64,000 nucleotides of DNA from Bradyrhizobium lablabi (lineage in GTDB: Bacteria; Pseudomonadota; Alphaproteobacteria; Rhizobiales; Xanthobacteraceae). The position numbers were made by a program, and so were the translations under genes. Positions 17,959 to 25,984 of this stretch are shown here, piece by piece. Location: the NCBI RefSeq assembly GCF_900141755.1, contig NZ_LT670844.1, positions 6,048,501 through 6,112,500 of the forward strand. Reading direction: 5' to 3'. Position 1 is the stretch's first letter; the number at the start of each line of letters is the position of its first letter. The notes below the pieces were generated by a model, which worked only from the letters and a program-made list of their open reading frames with translations, made no database searches and was not told the origin of the DNA.

Positions 17959-18564
17959 ATGCTGCGTCTCTACGATAGCCGGTTGTCCGGCAATGCCTGG
18001 AAAGTGCGCATCCTGCTCACGCAACTCGGCATTCCCTTCGAACGGATCACGCTCGATCTGGCCAAGGGCGCGGCCGCTGAGCCTGCGTTTCGCGCCAAGA
18101 GCCGTTTCGCACGCGTTCCCGTGCTTGAGCTGGAGGATGGCCGCACCATCGTGGAGTCAGCGGCGATCATGCTTTATCTGGCGGAAGGCTCGCCGCTGCT
18201 GCCGGACGATCGCTATCTCCGTGCCGAAGTCACGAGCTGGCTGACGTTCGAGCAGGCGGACCTGCTGCGTGCGTTGGCGCTTCCGCGGTTCTACAACATG
18301 CGCGGCATCGCCGATCAGATGAAGGGTCGGATCGCCGATTTCCAGGAAGGTGCCTATGCAGCACTGGCCAAGCTCGACGACTGGCTTGCGACGCATGACT
18401 GGCTTGTCGATAACAGTTACACCATCGCCGACATCGGCATGTTTGGCTATGTATCGATGGCGCCGCAGGGCGGCTACGAGATGGAAAGATTTCCCGCGAT
18501 CGGCGCGTGGCTTGCGCGGGTCAAGGCACAGCCCGGCTGGGTCCCTTTGGTCGAGGAGGCGTGA
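17959..18564 (+). CDS. Glutathione S-transferase family protein
   Basis: 201-residue cytosolic GST. Thioredoxin-fold N-terminal domain: MLRLYDSRLSGNAWKVRILL, the cis-proline motif RVPVLELEDG and the glutathione gamma-Glu contact IVESAAIMLYLAE. The helical C-terminal domain has the N-capping motif YTIADIGMFGYVSMA. ATG 17959 with AGGAAA upstream; 3 nt separate the stop from the next gene. Lying between a thiohydantoin-desulfurase-like gene and a thiourocanate-hydratase-like gene, it could remove or accept the sulfur or methylthio group as a glutathione adduct (inference), or be a general protective enzyme. Confidence 0.88.
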   Translation: MLRLYDSRLSGNAWKVRILLTQLGIPFERITLDLAKGAAAEPAFRAKSRFARVPVLELEDGRTIVESAAIMLYLAEGSPLLPDDRYLRAEVTSWLTFEQADLLRALALPRFYNMRGIADQMKGRIADFQEGAYAALAKLDDWLATHDWLVDNSYTIADIGMFGYVSMAPQGGYEMERFPAIGAWLARVKAQPGWVPLVEEA

Positions 18565-18567
18565 GCG

Positions 18568-20226
18568 ATGGATATTCCCGTGCGTCGTGGCAAGGAAGTC
18601 AAGGCGGGGCGCGGCAATGTCCTGCGCTGCAAGGGCTGGCGGCAGGAGGCCATCCTGCGTCTACTGGAGAATAACCTCGAGAACGGTGAGGATCCCGACA
18701 ATCTCGTGATCTACATGTCGATCGCGCGCGCGGCGCGCGACTGGAAGAGCTTTGATCGTATCGTCGCGACGCTATCGACGATGCGGGAAGATCAGACGCT
18801 GGTGATGCAGTCGGGCAAGCCGATCGGGGTGTTTCCCGGGCAGGCCACGACGCCGCTGGTCATCATGGCCAATGGCAATATCGTGGGCGAATGGAGCCAG
18901 GAAGAGAGCCGGCGCAAGCTCGACGACATGGGGCTCACCATCATGCCCGGCATGACGGCCGCGGCCTGGCAATATATCGGCAGCCAGGGAATCCTGCAGG
19001 GCACCTACGAGACCTTCATGGCGATCGCGCGCCAGCATTTCGGCGGCACGCTTGCCGGCCGGCTGCTGCTCACATCCGGTTGCGGCGGCATGAGCGGCGC
19101 GCAGCCGCTCGCCGGAAAACTCGCCGGCGCATCGACGCTGGTGATCGAGGTCGATCAGGCGCGCATCGATCGCCGCATCGCCAGCGGCTATTGCGACGCC
19201 ACAACCGACAATCTCGATGACGCGATAGCGCAATGGCAATCCGCGCGTGACGAGCGGCGTCCGCTGGCGCTGGCATTGTGCGCAAATTCGGCCGTCGTAC
19301 TGCCGGAACTGATAAAACGCGGCATTCTGCCCGATATCGTCACGGACCAGACCTTTCCCGATCCCTTGAAGGGCTACGTTCCGGCGGAGCTGTCACTCGA
19401 CCAGGCGCGCGCGATGCGGACCAGCGATCCAAATGGGCTGATCGCGCTGGCGCGGAAATCCGTTGCCATCCACGTTCGCGCGATGCTGGGATTCATGGAT
19501 CGCGGCGCGATCGTGTTTGAATACGGCAATAGTCTGCGGGCCGAGGCAAAGGCCGCCGGCGTCGAAGACGCGTTTCGGATGCGCAGCTTTGTCGACCTCT
19601 ACATCCGTCCGCTATTCTGCGAAGGAATAGGGCCGTTCCGCTGGATCGCGGTCTCCGGCAATCCGCAGGACATCTATACCATCGATGACATGATCCTGGA
19701 GACATTTTCGTCCAACCATCCGATTTCATCTTGGATCGGAAAGGCTCGCGAGCATGTTCAGTTCACCGGCCTGCCGGCGCGGATCGGTTGGCTCGGCTAT
19801 GGCGAGCGCAGCCGTTTGGCGCTGATGGTCAACGAAGCCGTGGCAAGCGGCAAGATTTCCGCGCCTGTTGCGTTTACCCGCGACCATCTCGATTCAGGTT
19901 CGGCGGCGCTGCCGCATCGCGAAACCGAAAACATGAAGGACGGCTCCGACGCCATCGCCGACTGGCCGATCCTCAACGCGCTGTTGAATTGCTCGTCCGG
20001 CGCCGATCTCGTCGCCATTCACGGCCTTGGCGGACGTGGCGTCAGTGCCGGCGTAACCATCGTCGCGGACGGCAAGCCTGAGACCGCCGAGCGGCTCAAG
20101 CGTGTGCTGGATGGCGATCCCGGCATCGGCGTGCTGCGTCACGCCGACGCCGGATACGACATCGCGATCGAGCAGGCCGAACGCACCGGCCTGTCCGCAA
20201 CGGTGCCGCTGGGGTTGCCTTCTTAA
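18568..20226 (+). CDS. Urocanase paralogue, probable (S-methyl-)thiourocanate hydratase
   Basis: 552-residue member of the NAD+-dependent urocanase family, clearly different from the ordinary HutU at 22917. The NAD-binding core is kept (QYIGSQGILQGTYETF; SGCGGMSGAQPLAGK), as are the Arg in GPFRWIAVSG and the acid loop RDHLDSGS. Changed against the local HutU: Cys409 of ARICWVG is Gly407 (ARIGWLG); YGGIGRAAR is [18 protein letters not shown] is [19 protein letters not shown] is AIHGLGGRGVSAG. These are active-site and cofactor-adjacent segments. A HutU already exists 2.7 kb away and the DUF917 desulfurase-like gene is in the same operon, so hydration of thiourocanate or S-methyl-thiourocanate is the best reading. 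Last gene of the operon. Confidence 0.82.
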   Translation: MDIPVRRGKEVKAGRGNVLRCKGWRQEAILRLLENNLENGEDPDNLVIYMSIARAARDWKSFDRIVATLSTMREDQTLVMQSGKPIGVFPGQATTPLVIMANGNIVGEWSQEESRRKLDDMGLTIMPGMTAAAWQYIGSQGILQGTYETFMAIARQHFGGTLAGRLLLTSGCGGMSGAQPLAGKLAGASTLVIEVDQARIDRRIASGYCDATTDNLDDAIAQWQSARDERRPLALALCANSAVVLPELIKRGILPDIVTDQTFPDPLKGYVPAELSLDQARAMRTSDPNGLIALARKSVAIHVRAMLGFMDRGAIVFEYGNSLRAEAKAAGVEDAFRMRSFVDLYIRPLFCEGIGPFRWIAVSGNPQDIYTIDDMILETFSSNHPISSWIGKAREHVQFTGLPARIGWLGYGERSRLALMVNEAVASGKISAPVAFTRDHLDSGSAALPHRETENMKDGSDAIADWPILNALLNCSSGADLVAIHGLGGRGVSAGVTIVADGKPETAERLKRVLDGDPGIGVLRHADAGYDIAIEQAERTGLSATVPLGLPS

Positions 20227-20242
20227 GCCGCTTTCTAACCAC

Positions 20243-20330
20243 GTCATGGCCGGGCTCGTCCCGGCCATCCACGTCTTTCTTGCTTTTCCGCCGGTAACAC
20301 GTGGATGCCCGGGACGAGCCCGGGCATGAC
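20243..20330. repeat. REP-like intergenic palindrome (Bradyrhizobium type)
   Basis: Arms of 32 nt (20243-20274 and 20299-20330) are reverse complements with two mismatches, separated by 24 nt; each arm contains GGGCTCGTCCCGG or GGGACGAGCCCGGG. From memory this GTCATGGCCGGGC... palindrome is dispersed through Bradyrhizobium and Rhodopseudomonas genomes. It sits just after the eight-gene operon and could also act as its transcription stop or mRNA end. Confidence 0.75.
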
Positions 20331-20423
20331 GAGTTTCACTAAACCACAGAATCCATTGGCCGCATTTTCAGTCACACTCGAAGGGCGCTGCCGGTTTGTT
20401 GACTTCCCCGGGCAGCGCAATAA

Positions 20424-20433
20424 TGTATAGACA
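20424..20433. promoter_or_regulatory. Candidate HutC operator before the OCD gene
   Basis: TGTATAGACA, the exact reverse complement of TGTCTATACA in the hutI-hutF gap. It ends 51 nt before the TTG start of the OCD gene. HutC proteins bind TGT(A/C)TA-centred near-palindromes of this form. Confidence 0.7.
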
Positions 20434-20484
20434 TAATGCGCTTGCTAGCCGCGGGCCCGCGGGGCCTGGCGAGGAGGTCCACTG

Positions 20485-21486
20485 TTGCCGCCGATTTACA
20501 TCGCCTATCTGAACCGCCTCGACATCGAGGAACTTAGGATCACCGACGACGAAATATTGTCGGCGATCGAGGCGAGCCTTGCCAGCCAGGGGCGGGGTGA
20601 GACGGTGATCGAACCTCGGATGCATCTCGAACCCGGGGTCGCCAACGGTCATTTCAACGTGCTGCGCGGCGCCATCCGGGAGCCGATCGATAGCGCGGGC
20701 GTCAAAGTGGTCGGCGACTTTGTCGATAATTACAAACTCGGCTTTCCCTCTGAACTGGCGATCCTGGCCCTGTTCGATCCGCGCACCGGCGCGCCCAAGG
20801 CGATTCTCGATGCCAGCGGTATCACCGACATGCGCACCGGCGCCGTCACTGCGATCGGCGCCAAGCATCTGGCGCGGAAGAACTCAAAGGTCCTCGGACA
20901 TATCGGCGCGCGCGGCACCGCCTATTGGAACGTGCGCCTGCTCAATCATCTCTTTGATTTCGACGAGATCCGCGTTCACTCCCGACGCGAGGAAAGCCGC
21001 AACGCGTTCGCCGATGGGCTGAGCCGGGATCTCGGCAAGAAGGTAGTGGCGACCGCCGACTGGCGGAGCTGCGTCGAAGGCGCCGACATCGTGGTCGAGG
21101 CCTCGCGGCTTTCGGAGCCCACGCCACTCTTGAAGACCTCCTGGATCAAACCCGGCGCGTTTGTGGTTCCTTACGGCACCATGAGCGCCATCGAATTGTC
21201 GCTGACCGACATCATGGCAAAACTCGTCGTCGACGATTGGGGGCAGTGCAAGGGCGGCAAGTTCGGCAGCCTGCGGGCCCATGTCGAGGCCGGCAAGCTG
21301 TCGGAGGCGACCTTGCACGCCGAGCTCGGGCAGATCGTGGCCGGCCTGAAGCCGGGACGGCAAAATGATGCCGAGACCAACCTGCTCTGGCACCGCGGTC
21401 TCTCTTTGTCGGATATCGCCTTGGGCCACGCCATGCTGGAGAAATCGAAGCGGCTCGGCATCGGGCAGCAGCTTCGTTTCGCGTGA
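20485..21486 (+). CDS. Ornithine cyclodeaminase / mu-crystallin family protein
   Basis: 333-residue NAD(P)-binding protein. Family blocks: FVDNYKLGFPSELAILALFD, ITDMRTGAVTAIGAKHLA, the dinucleotide loop GHIGARGTAYWNVRLL and ADIVVEASRLSEPTPLL. The start is TTG 20485 with GAGGAGG 7 nt upstream. Relatives include ornithine cyclodeaminase, alanine dehydrogenase and ketimine or Delta1-pyrroline-2-carboxylate reductases, so the reaction may be deamination-cyclisation or imine reduction. The HutC-like site upstream and the neighbouring hut genes suggest a substrate connected with histidine or imidazole catabolism (inference). Confidence 0.85.
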   Translation: MPPIYIAYLNRLDIEELRITDDEILSAIEASLASQGRGETVIEPRMHLEPGVANGHFNVLRGAIREPIDSAGVKVVGDFVDNYKLGFPSELAILALFDPRTGAPKAILDASGITDMRTGAVTAIGAKHLARKNSKVLGHIGARGTAYWNVRLLNHLFDFDEIRVHSRREESRNAFADGLSRDLGKKVVATADWRSCVEGADIVVEASRLSEPTPLLKTSWIKPGAFVVPYGTMSAIELSLTDIMAKLVVDDWGQCKGGKFGSLRAHVEAGKLSEATLHAELGQIVAGLKPGRQNDAETNLLWHRGLSLSDIALGHAMLEKSKRLGIGQQLRFA

Positions 21487-21495
21487 GCTGACGCC

Positions 21496-22311
21496 ATGCC
21501 GTGTGTCGCCAATGCGCGGATGTATTCGGTCAATCCGCCGGCGGCAGCGGCCTGGAAGGAATTGTTCGAATGGGTCGCGCGCGAAAGTGGCGTCGATCTG
21601 CGCGCGATCGACCACGCGTTTCCCGCGCCGCTGGCCGAACTGTGGTCTCGCCCCGATCTCGGCTGCGCCTTCATGTGCGGCTTTCCTTATAAGCTCGCGA
21701 AATATCCGCCACGGCCGGTCGTAGCGCCCATCCCGCTCGGTGGGCCGGTGCCCGGAAGGGCGGTCTATGCGACGCGTCTCGTTGTGAAGGCAGATTCTCA
21801 ATTTTGGTCGCTGCAAGACACCTTTGGTGGCCGGCTCGGCTATACCGCCGAGGACTCGCATTCCGGCTACAACGCGTTGCGGCATCATCTGTTGCCGTAT
21901 TGGCAGCAAAACGGCGGCAAGCTCCTCTATCGCGAGAGCATCGGTCCGCTCACCACGCCGCGGCGTGTGATCGAAGCTATTCTCGCCGGCAGTATCGATA
22001 TCGGACCGCTCGACTCTTATGCGCTGGACCTGATGCAGCGTCACGATCCTGATCTCGCCGCGCAGATCAGGGTGGTCGCGACGACGGATAGCGCGCCGAT
22101 TCCATTTTTGGTCGCGAGCCGTGAATGTCCCGAAGAGGTGGTGGAATCGCTGCGGACGGCGCTGCTGAAGTTTGGCGAGGTTGCGGCTTGCGGCGGTCTC
22201 AGGGAACGGCTCCGCCTGCAAGGTTTTGCGCCGGTCGCCATTGCGGATTACGATTTGATGCTGCGTTGGGACGCCGACGCGCGCGCCGCGGGGTACGCGC
22301 ATCCCGGCTGA
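21496..22311 (+). CDS. PhnD/SsuA/transferrin-family substrate-binding-like protein without signal peptide
   Basis: 271 residues, COG3221-like fold. After a short N-terminus (ANARMYSVNPPAAAAWKELF) come CAFMCGFPYKLAKY, LGYTAEDSHSGYNALRH, ILAGSIDIGPLDSYALD and PIPFLVASRECP, the usual ligand-loop pattern of phosphonate/thiamine-precursor receptors. No hydrophobic signal sequence is visible with either start (21496 or the next Met), and no permease gene follows. It starts 9 nt after the OCD gene, so the two probably share a promoter and the HutC site at 20424. It may be a cytosolic sensor or enzyme built on this fold. Confidence 0.78.
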   Translation: MPCVANARMYSVNPPAAAAWKELFEWVARESGVDLRAIDHAFPAPLAELWSRPDLGCAFMCGFPYKLAKYPPRPVVAPIPLGGPVPGRAVYATRLVVKADSQFWSLQDTFGGRLGYTAEDSHSGYNALRHHLLPYWQQNGGKLLYRESIGPLTTPRRVIEAILAGSIDIGPLDSYALDLMQRHDPDLAAQIRVVATTDSAPIPFLVASRECPEEVVESLRTALLKFGEVAACGGLRERLRLQGFAPVAIADYDLMLRWDADARAAGYAHPG

Positions 22312-22323
22312 CGGCGGCGCCTT

Positions 22324-22908
22324 CTATTTTGATGCGCGCTGTTCCCTCAGCCAAACCAGATAGCAGTGCTTTGTTGCCGGCAAGATCCGAAAGCCAGTCG
22401 TCGTTCGGCTGAGAACGGCCGCATCGCCATGATCCAGCGTTGTGCTGTCCTGTCCAAAATTTATCGTCGTCGCACCGTCGAGCGACAGCACAACGGCGAT
22501 GTCATTGTCGCCGAACTCACACGGCGTTGATTTATCGATGCGTACTAGCCGGTGGCGGAAGCGGCCGCGTCTCGTCATCACATTGAGGTCGGTGATCTCG
22601 CCCGCCGTCAGTCGCGCGGACGTCGGCGTGTCGCCGGGAAAACTGACCGGGTCCGATCCGCTCGAGAGCATCACAGGCGCATCTTTGCCTGTTATCAGCA
22701 CCAAACCGTTTCCCTTGACGACGGCGAGGGTGCGATCGATGCCGATAAAATCGGAAAATGGTCCGTCAGAGGCGACCCGCGCCATGCTGACACGCCAGTC
22801 GAAAGCTTCCAGCGAGGCGCCGGTCGGGCCGATCGCGATCTCCGTGGTCGAGCCGCCGCCGTTCTTCCACGGTGTCGTCTTGCAGTCGCCGGCGCGAATG
22901 ATCCGCAT
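22324..22908 (-). CDS. hutD: HutD family protein
   Basis: 194-residue cupin-type protein found in hut operons, where it is thought to limit pathway activity rather than catalyse a step. Opens MRIIRAGDCKTTPWKNGGGS (the HutD hallmark), then FDWRVSMARVASDGPFSDF and DLNVMTRRGRFRH. ATG 22908 lies 8 nt after the hutU stop; the longer upstream frame overlaps hutU and is discarded. Last gene of hutI-hutU-hutD. Confidence 0.9.
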   Translation of the reverse strand: MRIIRAGDCKTTPWKNGGGSTTEIAIGPTGASLEAFDWRVSMARVASDGPFSDFIGIDRTLAVVKGNGLVLITGKDAPVMLSSGSDPVSFPGDTPTSARLTAGEITDLNVMTRRGRFRHRLVRIDKSTPCEFGDNDIAVVLSLDGATTINFGQDSTTLDHGDAAVLSRTTTGFRILPATKHCYLVWLREQRASK

Positions 22909-22916
22909 CGCGGTGG

Positions 22917-24581
22917 TCAGGCGAGAGCAGGCAGGTCGAGACCAAATTGCCGCGCGCAGTCGATCGCGATGTCGTAGCCGGCATCGGCATGACGCATCAC
23001 GCCGCTCGCGGGGTCGTTCCACAAGACGCGAGCGATCCGCGCGCTGGCCTCCGGCGTGCCGTCACAGACGATCACCATGCCGGCGTGCTGGGAAAAGCCC
23101 ATGCCGACGCCGCCGCCATGATGCAGCGACACCCAGGTGGCGCCGCTGGCGCAATTGAGCAGCGCGTTGAGCAGCGGCCAGTCGGAGACGGCGTCGGAGC
23201 CATCGCGCATCGATTCGGTCTCGCGGTTGGGCGAGGCGACCGAGCCGGAATCGAGATGGTCACGGCCGATGACGACGGGCGCCTTCAACTCGCCTTTGGC
23301 CACCATTTCGTTGAAGGCGAGGCCGAGGCGATGGCGATCGCCGAGCCCGACCCAGCAGATGCGCGCCGGCAGGCCCTGGAATGCGATACGTTCGCGCGCC
23401 ATGTCGAGCCAGTGATGCAGCGCCGCGTTGTCCGGCAGCAATTCCTTGACCTTGGCGTCGGTGCGATAAATATCCTCGGGATCGCCCGACAGCGCCGCCC
23501 AGCGGAACGGGCCGACGCCACGGCAAAACAGCGGCCTGATATAGGCCGGCACGAAACCCGGAAAATCAAAGGCGTCCTTGACGCCTTCCTCGAACGCCAT
23601 CTGGCGAATGTTGTTGCCGTAATCCACCACCGGAATGCCCATGCGATGAAAATCCAGCATGGCGCGGACGTGTTCCGCCATCGAGGCCCGCGCGGCACGG
23701 GCGACGCCCTTCGGATCGGTCTCGCGGCGCGCTTCCCATTCGCCTGACGTCCAGCCCTTCGGAAGATAGCCGTTGACGGGATCGTGCGCCGAGGTCTGGT
23801 CGGTCACAGCATCAGGGCGCACGCCACGCCGCACCAGCTCGGGAAAAATGTCGGCGGCGTTGCCAAGGAGGCCGACCGAAACCGGCTTGCGGTCGCGGCC
23901 CGCTTGCTCCATGAGCGCGAGAGCTTCATCGAGGCTTGCGGCTTGCCGGTCCAGATACCGCGTTCGCAGCCGCATCTCGATCCGCGACGGCTGGCATTCG
24001 ACGGCAAGACATGACGCGCCAGCCATGACGGCGGCGAGCGGCTGGGCACCACCCATGCCGCCAAGCCCGGCGGTGAGAATCCATTTTCCGCTGAGATCGC
24101 CGCCATAATGCTGGCGGCCCAGTTCGACGAAGGTCTCGTAGGTGCCCTGAATGATTCCCTGGCTGCCGATGTAGATCCAGGAGCCGGCGGTCATCTGGCC
24201 GTACATCATGAGACCTTTGCGGTCGAGCTCACTGAAGTGTTCCCAGTTGGCCCAATGCGGCACCAGGTTGGAATTGGCGATCAGGACCCGCGGCGCATCG
24301 GCATGGGTGCGAAATACGCCGACCGGTTTGCCCGACTGCACCAGCAGCGTCTGATCGCCTTCCAGCCGCTTCAGCGTCGCGACAATGCGATCGAAGCTTT
24401 CCCAATCGCGTGCCGCCCGCCCGATGCCGCCATAAACCACAAGCTCGCTCGGCTTTTCCGCAACGTCGGGATCGAGATTGTTCATCAGCATCCGCATCGG
24501 CGCTTCGGTGAGCCACGACTTGGCCGATAGGTTGCTGCCGTGCGCGGCGCGGATAACGCGGGCATTGTCGATGCGGGTCAT
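22917..24581 (-). CDS. hutU: Urocanate hydratase (urocanase)
   Basis: NAD+-dependent hydration of urocanate to imidazolone-propionate (EC 4.2.1.49), step 2 of histidine breakdown. 554 residues, full length. Has all canonical marks: [55 protein letters not shown], catalytic Cys409 in [19 protein letters not shown] and [17 protein letters not shown]. It is the reference against which the paralogue at 18568 is seen to differ. Lies 39 nt after hutI in the hutI-hutU-hutD operon. Confidence 0.97.
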   Translation of the reverse strand: MTRIDNARVIRAAHGSNLSAKSWLTEAPMRMLMNNLDPDVAEKPSELVVYGGIGRAARDWESFDRIVATLKRLEGDQTLLVQSGKPVGVFRTHADAPRVLIANSNLVPHWANWEHFSELDRKGLMMYGQMTAGSWIYIGSQGIIQGTYETFVELGRQHYGGDLSGKWILTAGLGGMGGAQPLAAVMAGASCLAVECQPSRIEMRLRTRYLDRQAASLDEALALMEQAGRDRKPVSVGLLGNAADIFPELVRRGVRPDAVTDQTSAHDPVNGYLPKGWTSGEWEARRETDPKGVARAARASMAEHVRAMLDFHRMGIPVVDYGNNIRQMAFEEGVKDAFDFPGFVPAYIRPLFCRGVGPFRWAALSGDPEDIYRTDAKVKELLPDNAALHHWLDMARERIAFQGLPARICWVGLGDRHRLGLAFNEMVAKGELKAPVVIGRDHLDSGSVASPNRETESMRDGSDAVSDWPLLNALLNCASGATWVSLHHGGGVGMGFSQHAGMVIVCDGTPEASARIARVLWNDPASGVMRHADAGYDIAIDCARQFGLDLPALA

Positions 24582-24620
24582 GGCTGAATTCCTTATTGAA
24601 TTCTTTGGGCGGCAATCATG

Positions 24621-25856
24621 TCAGGTGCGGGACGAAGCAGGGTGGGACGTGCCCCGCCACACCCGGGCGTGAAGCGGATTGAATCCCATTCGGTAGACGA
24701 GCTCGGCCGGCCGCTCGATATCCCAGATCGCAAGATCGCAGGACTTGCCGGCGTCCAGGCTTCCGGTTTGTTCGAACAGCCCGAGCGCCCGCGCCGCCTC
24801 ACGCGTTACCGCGGCAATACATTCGTCGACGGTGAGGCGGAACAAGGTCGCGCCCATGTTCATCGTCAGCAGCAGCGAGGTGAGTGGCGACGTGCCCGGG
24901 TTGCTATCGGTCGCCAGCGCGATCGGCACGCCATGGCGGCGCATCGCCTCGATCGGCGGTATCTGATGCTCGCGGATGAAATAGAACGCACCTGGGAGGA
25001 CGACGGCGACGGTGCCGGCCCGCGCCATCGCCGCCACGCCATCTTCATCGGCATATTCGAGATGATCCGCCGAAAGCGCGCCGAACCGCGCGGCGAGCGC
25101 CGCGCCGTGCAGGTTCGATAATTGATCGGCATGCAGCCGAAGGGGAAGGCCGAGCGCTTTCGCTTTGGAAAATACCTGCGCGGTCTGTTCCACCGAGAAG
25201 GCAATGCCCTCACAGAACGCATCGACCGCGTCCGCAAGACCTTCGGCGGCTATCGGCGGTAGCATCTCATTGCAGACCTTATCGATATAGCCTTGCTTGT
25301 TTCCCGCCATCTCGGAGGGAACGGTGTGCGCGCCAAGAAATGTCGTTCGTACCGATATCGGGCGTTCACCGGCAAGACGACGCGCGGCTTGCAGCTGGCG
25401 GCGCTCGGTAGCGAGTTCGAGGCCGTAACCCGACTTGATCTCGATGGCGGTCACGCCTTCCGCGATCAGGGCGTCGAGCCGCGGCAATGCCGTTGCCACG
25501 AGTTCGTCGGTGCTTGCCTGCCGCGTTGCCTTCACCGTCGAGACGATGCCGCCGCCGGCGCGCGCGATCTCTTCGTAACTCGCTCCCGCCAGACGTTCCT
25601 CGAACTCGTGGGCGCGATTGCCGCCGTAGACTAAGTGAGTATGGCAGTCGATCAGGCCGGGCGAGATCCAGCGGCCGTCGCAATCGGTCCGCTGTTTTGC
25701 GTCAAGCGCGGATGGCGCGTCCGCCGCAGTGCCCGCATACACGATGCGGCCATCCCTGGCGGCGATCAGGCCATCATCGATCAGCCCGAGGCCCTGGCGC
25801 GAAGGCGACAGCGTCGCAAGACGGCAGCGCTGCCAGATGTGATCGACGAGGGTCAT
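24621..25856 (-). CDS. hutI: Imidazolonepropionase
   Basis: Hydrolyses imidazolone-propionate to N-formimino-glutamate (EC 3.5.2.7), step 3 of histidine breakdown. 411 residues with the amidohydrolase metal motifs [19 protein letters not shown] and [11 protein letters not shown], plus [20 protein letters not shown] and FLGAHTVP for the substrate pocket. I choose ATG 25856 (family-like length; [16 protein letters not shown]); an ATG at 25907 would add 17 unrelated residues and run into the promoter region. First gene of the minus-strand operon, controlled from the shared hutI-hutF gap. Confidence 0.95.
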   Translation of the reverse strand: MTLVDHIWQRCRLATLSPSRQGLGLIDDGLIAARDGRIVYAGTAADAPSALDAKQRTDCDGRWISPGLIDCHTHLVYGGNRAHEFEERLAGASYEEIARAGGGIVSTVKATRQASTDELVATALPRLDALIAEGVTAIEIKSGYGLELATERRQLQAARRLAGERPISVRTTFLGAHTVPSEMAGNKQGYIDKVCNEMLPPIAAEGLADAVDAFCEGIAFSVEQTAQVFSKAKALGLPLRLHADQLSNLHGAALAARFGALSADHLEYADEDGVAAMARAGTVAVVLPGAFYFIREHQIPPIEAMRRHGVPIALATDSNPGTSPLTSLLLTMNMGATLFRLTVDECIAAVTREAARALGLFEQTGSLDAGKSCDLAIWDIERPAELVYRMGFNPLHARVWRGTSHPASSRT

Positions 25857-25918
25857 GAGAGCTGGCGGCCCATTTCCTGTGGCGAGGCTCGTACAGTGGC
25901 TTGGCAAGCCCGTTTATT

Positions 25919-25928
25919 TGTCTATACA
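25919..25928. promoter_or_regulatory. HutC operator in the divergent hutI-hutF promoter
   Basis: TGTCTATACA lies almost midway in the 128-bp gap, 62 nt from hutI and 56 nt from hutF, in a locally AT-rich stretch. It matches the TGTA-type near-palindrome known for HutC, and hutC itself is in the operon it would control, giving autoregulation. Confidence 0.75.
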
Positions 25929-25984
25929 TATTATAGCGATCCAAAACTGTCCAGAGTTTCGCAGCTGATGATCGGGAGAAGGGT

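Noticed and set aside
20884..22302. Minus-strand frame of 472 codons
   Set aside because: Covers the OCD and PhnD-like genes in antisense; these show family motifs and ribosome binding sites, while the antisense frame does not.
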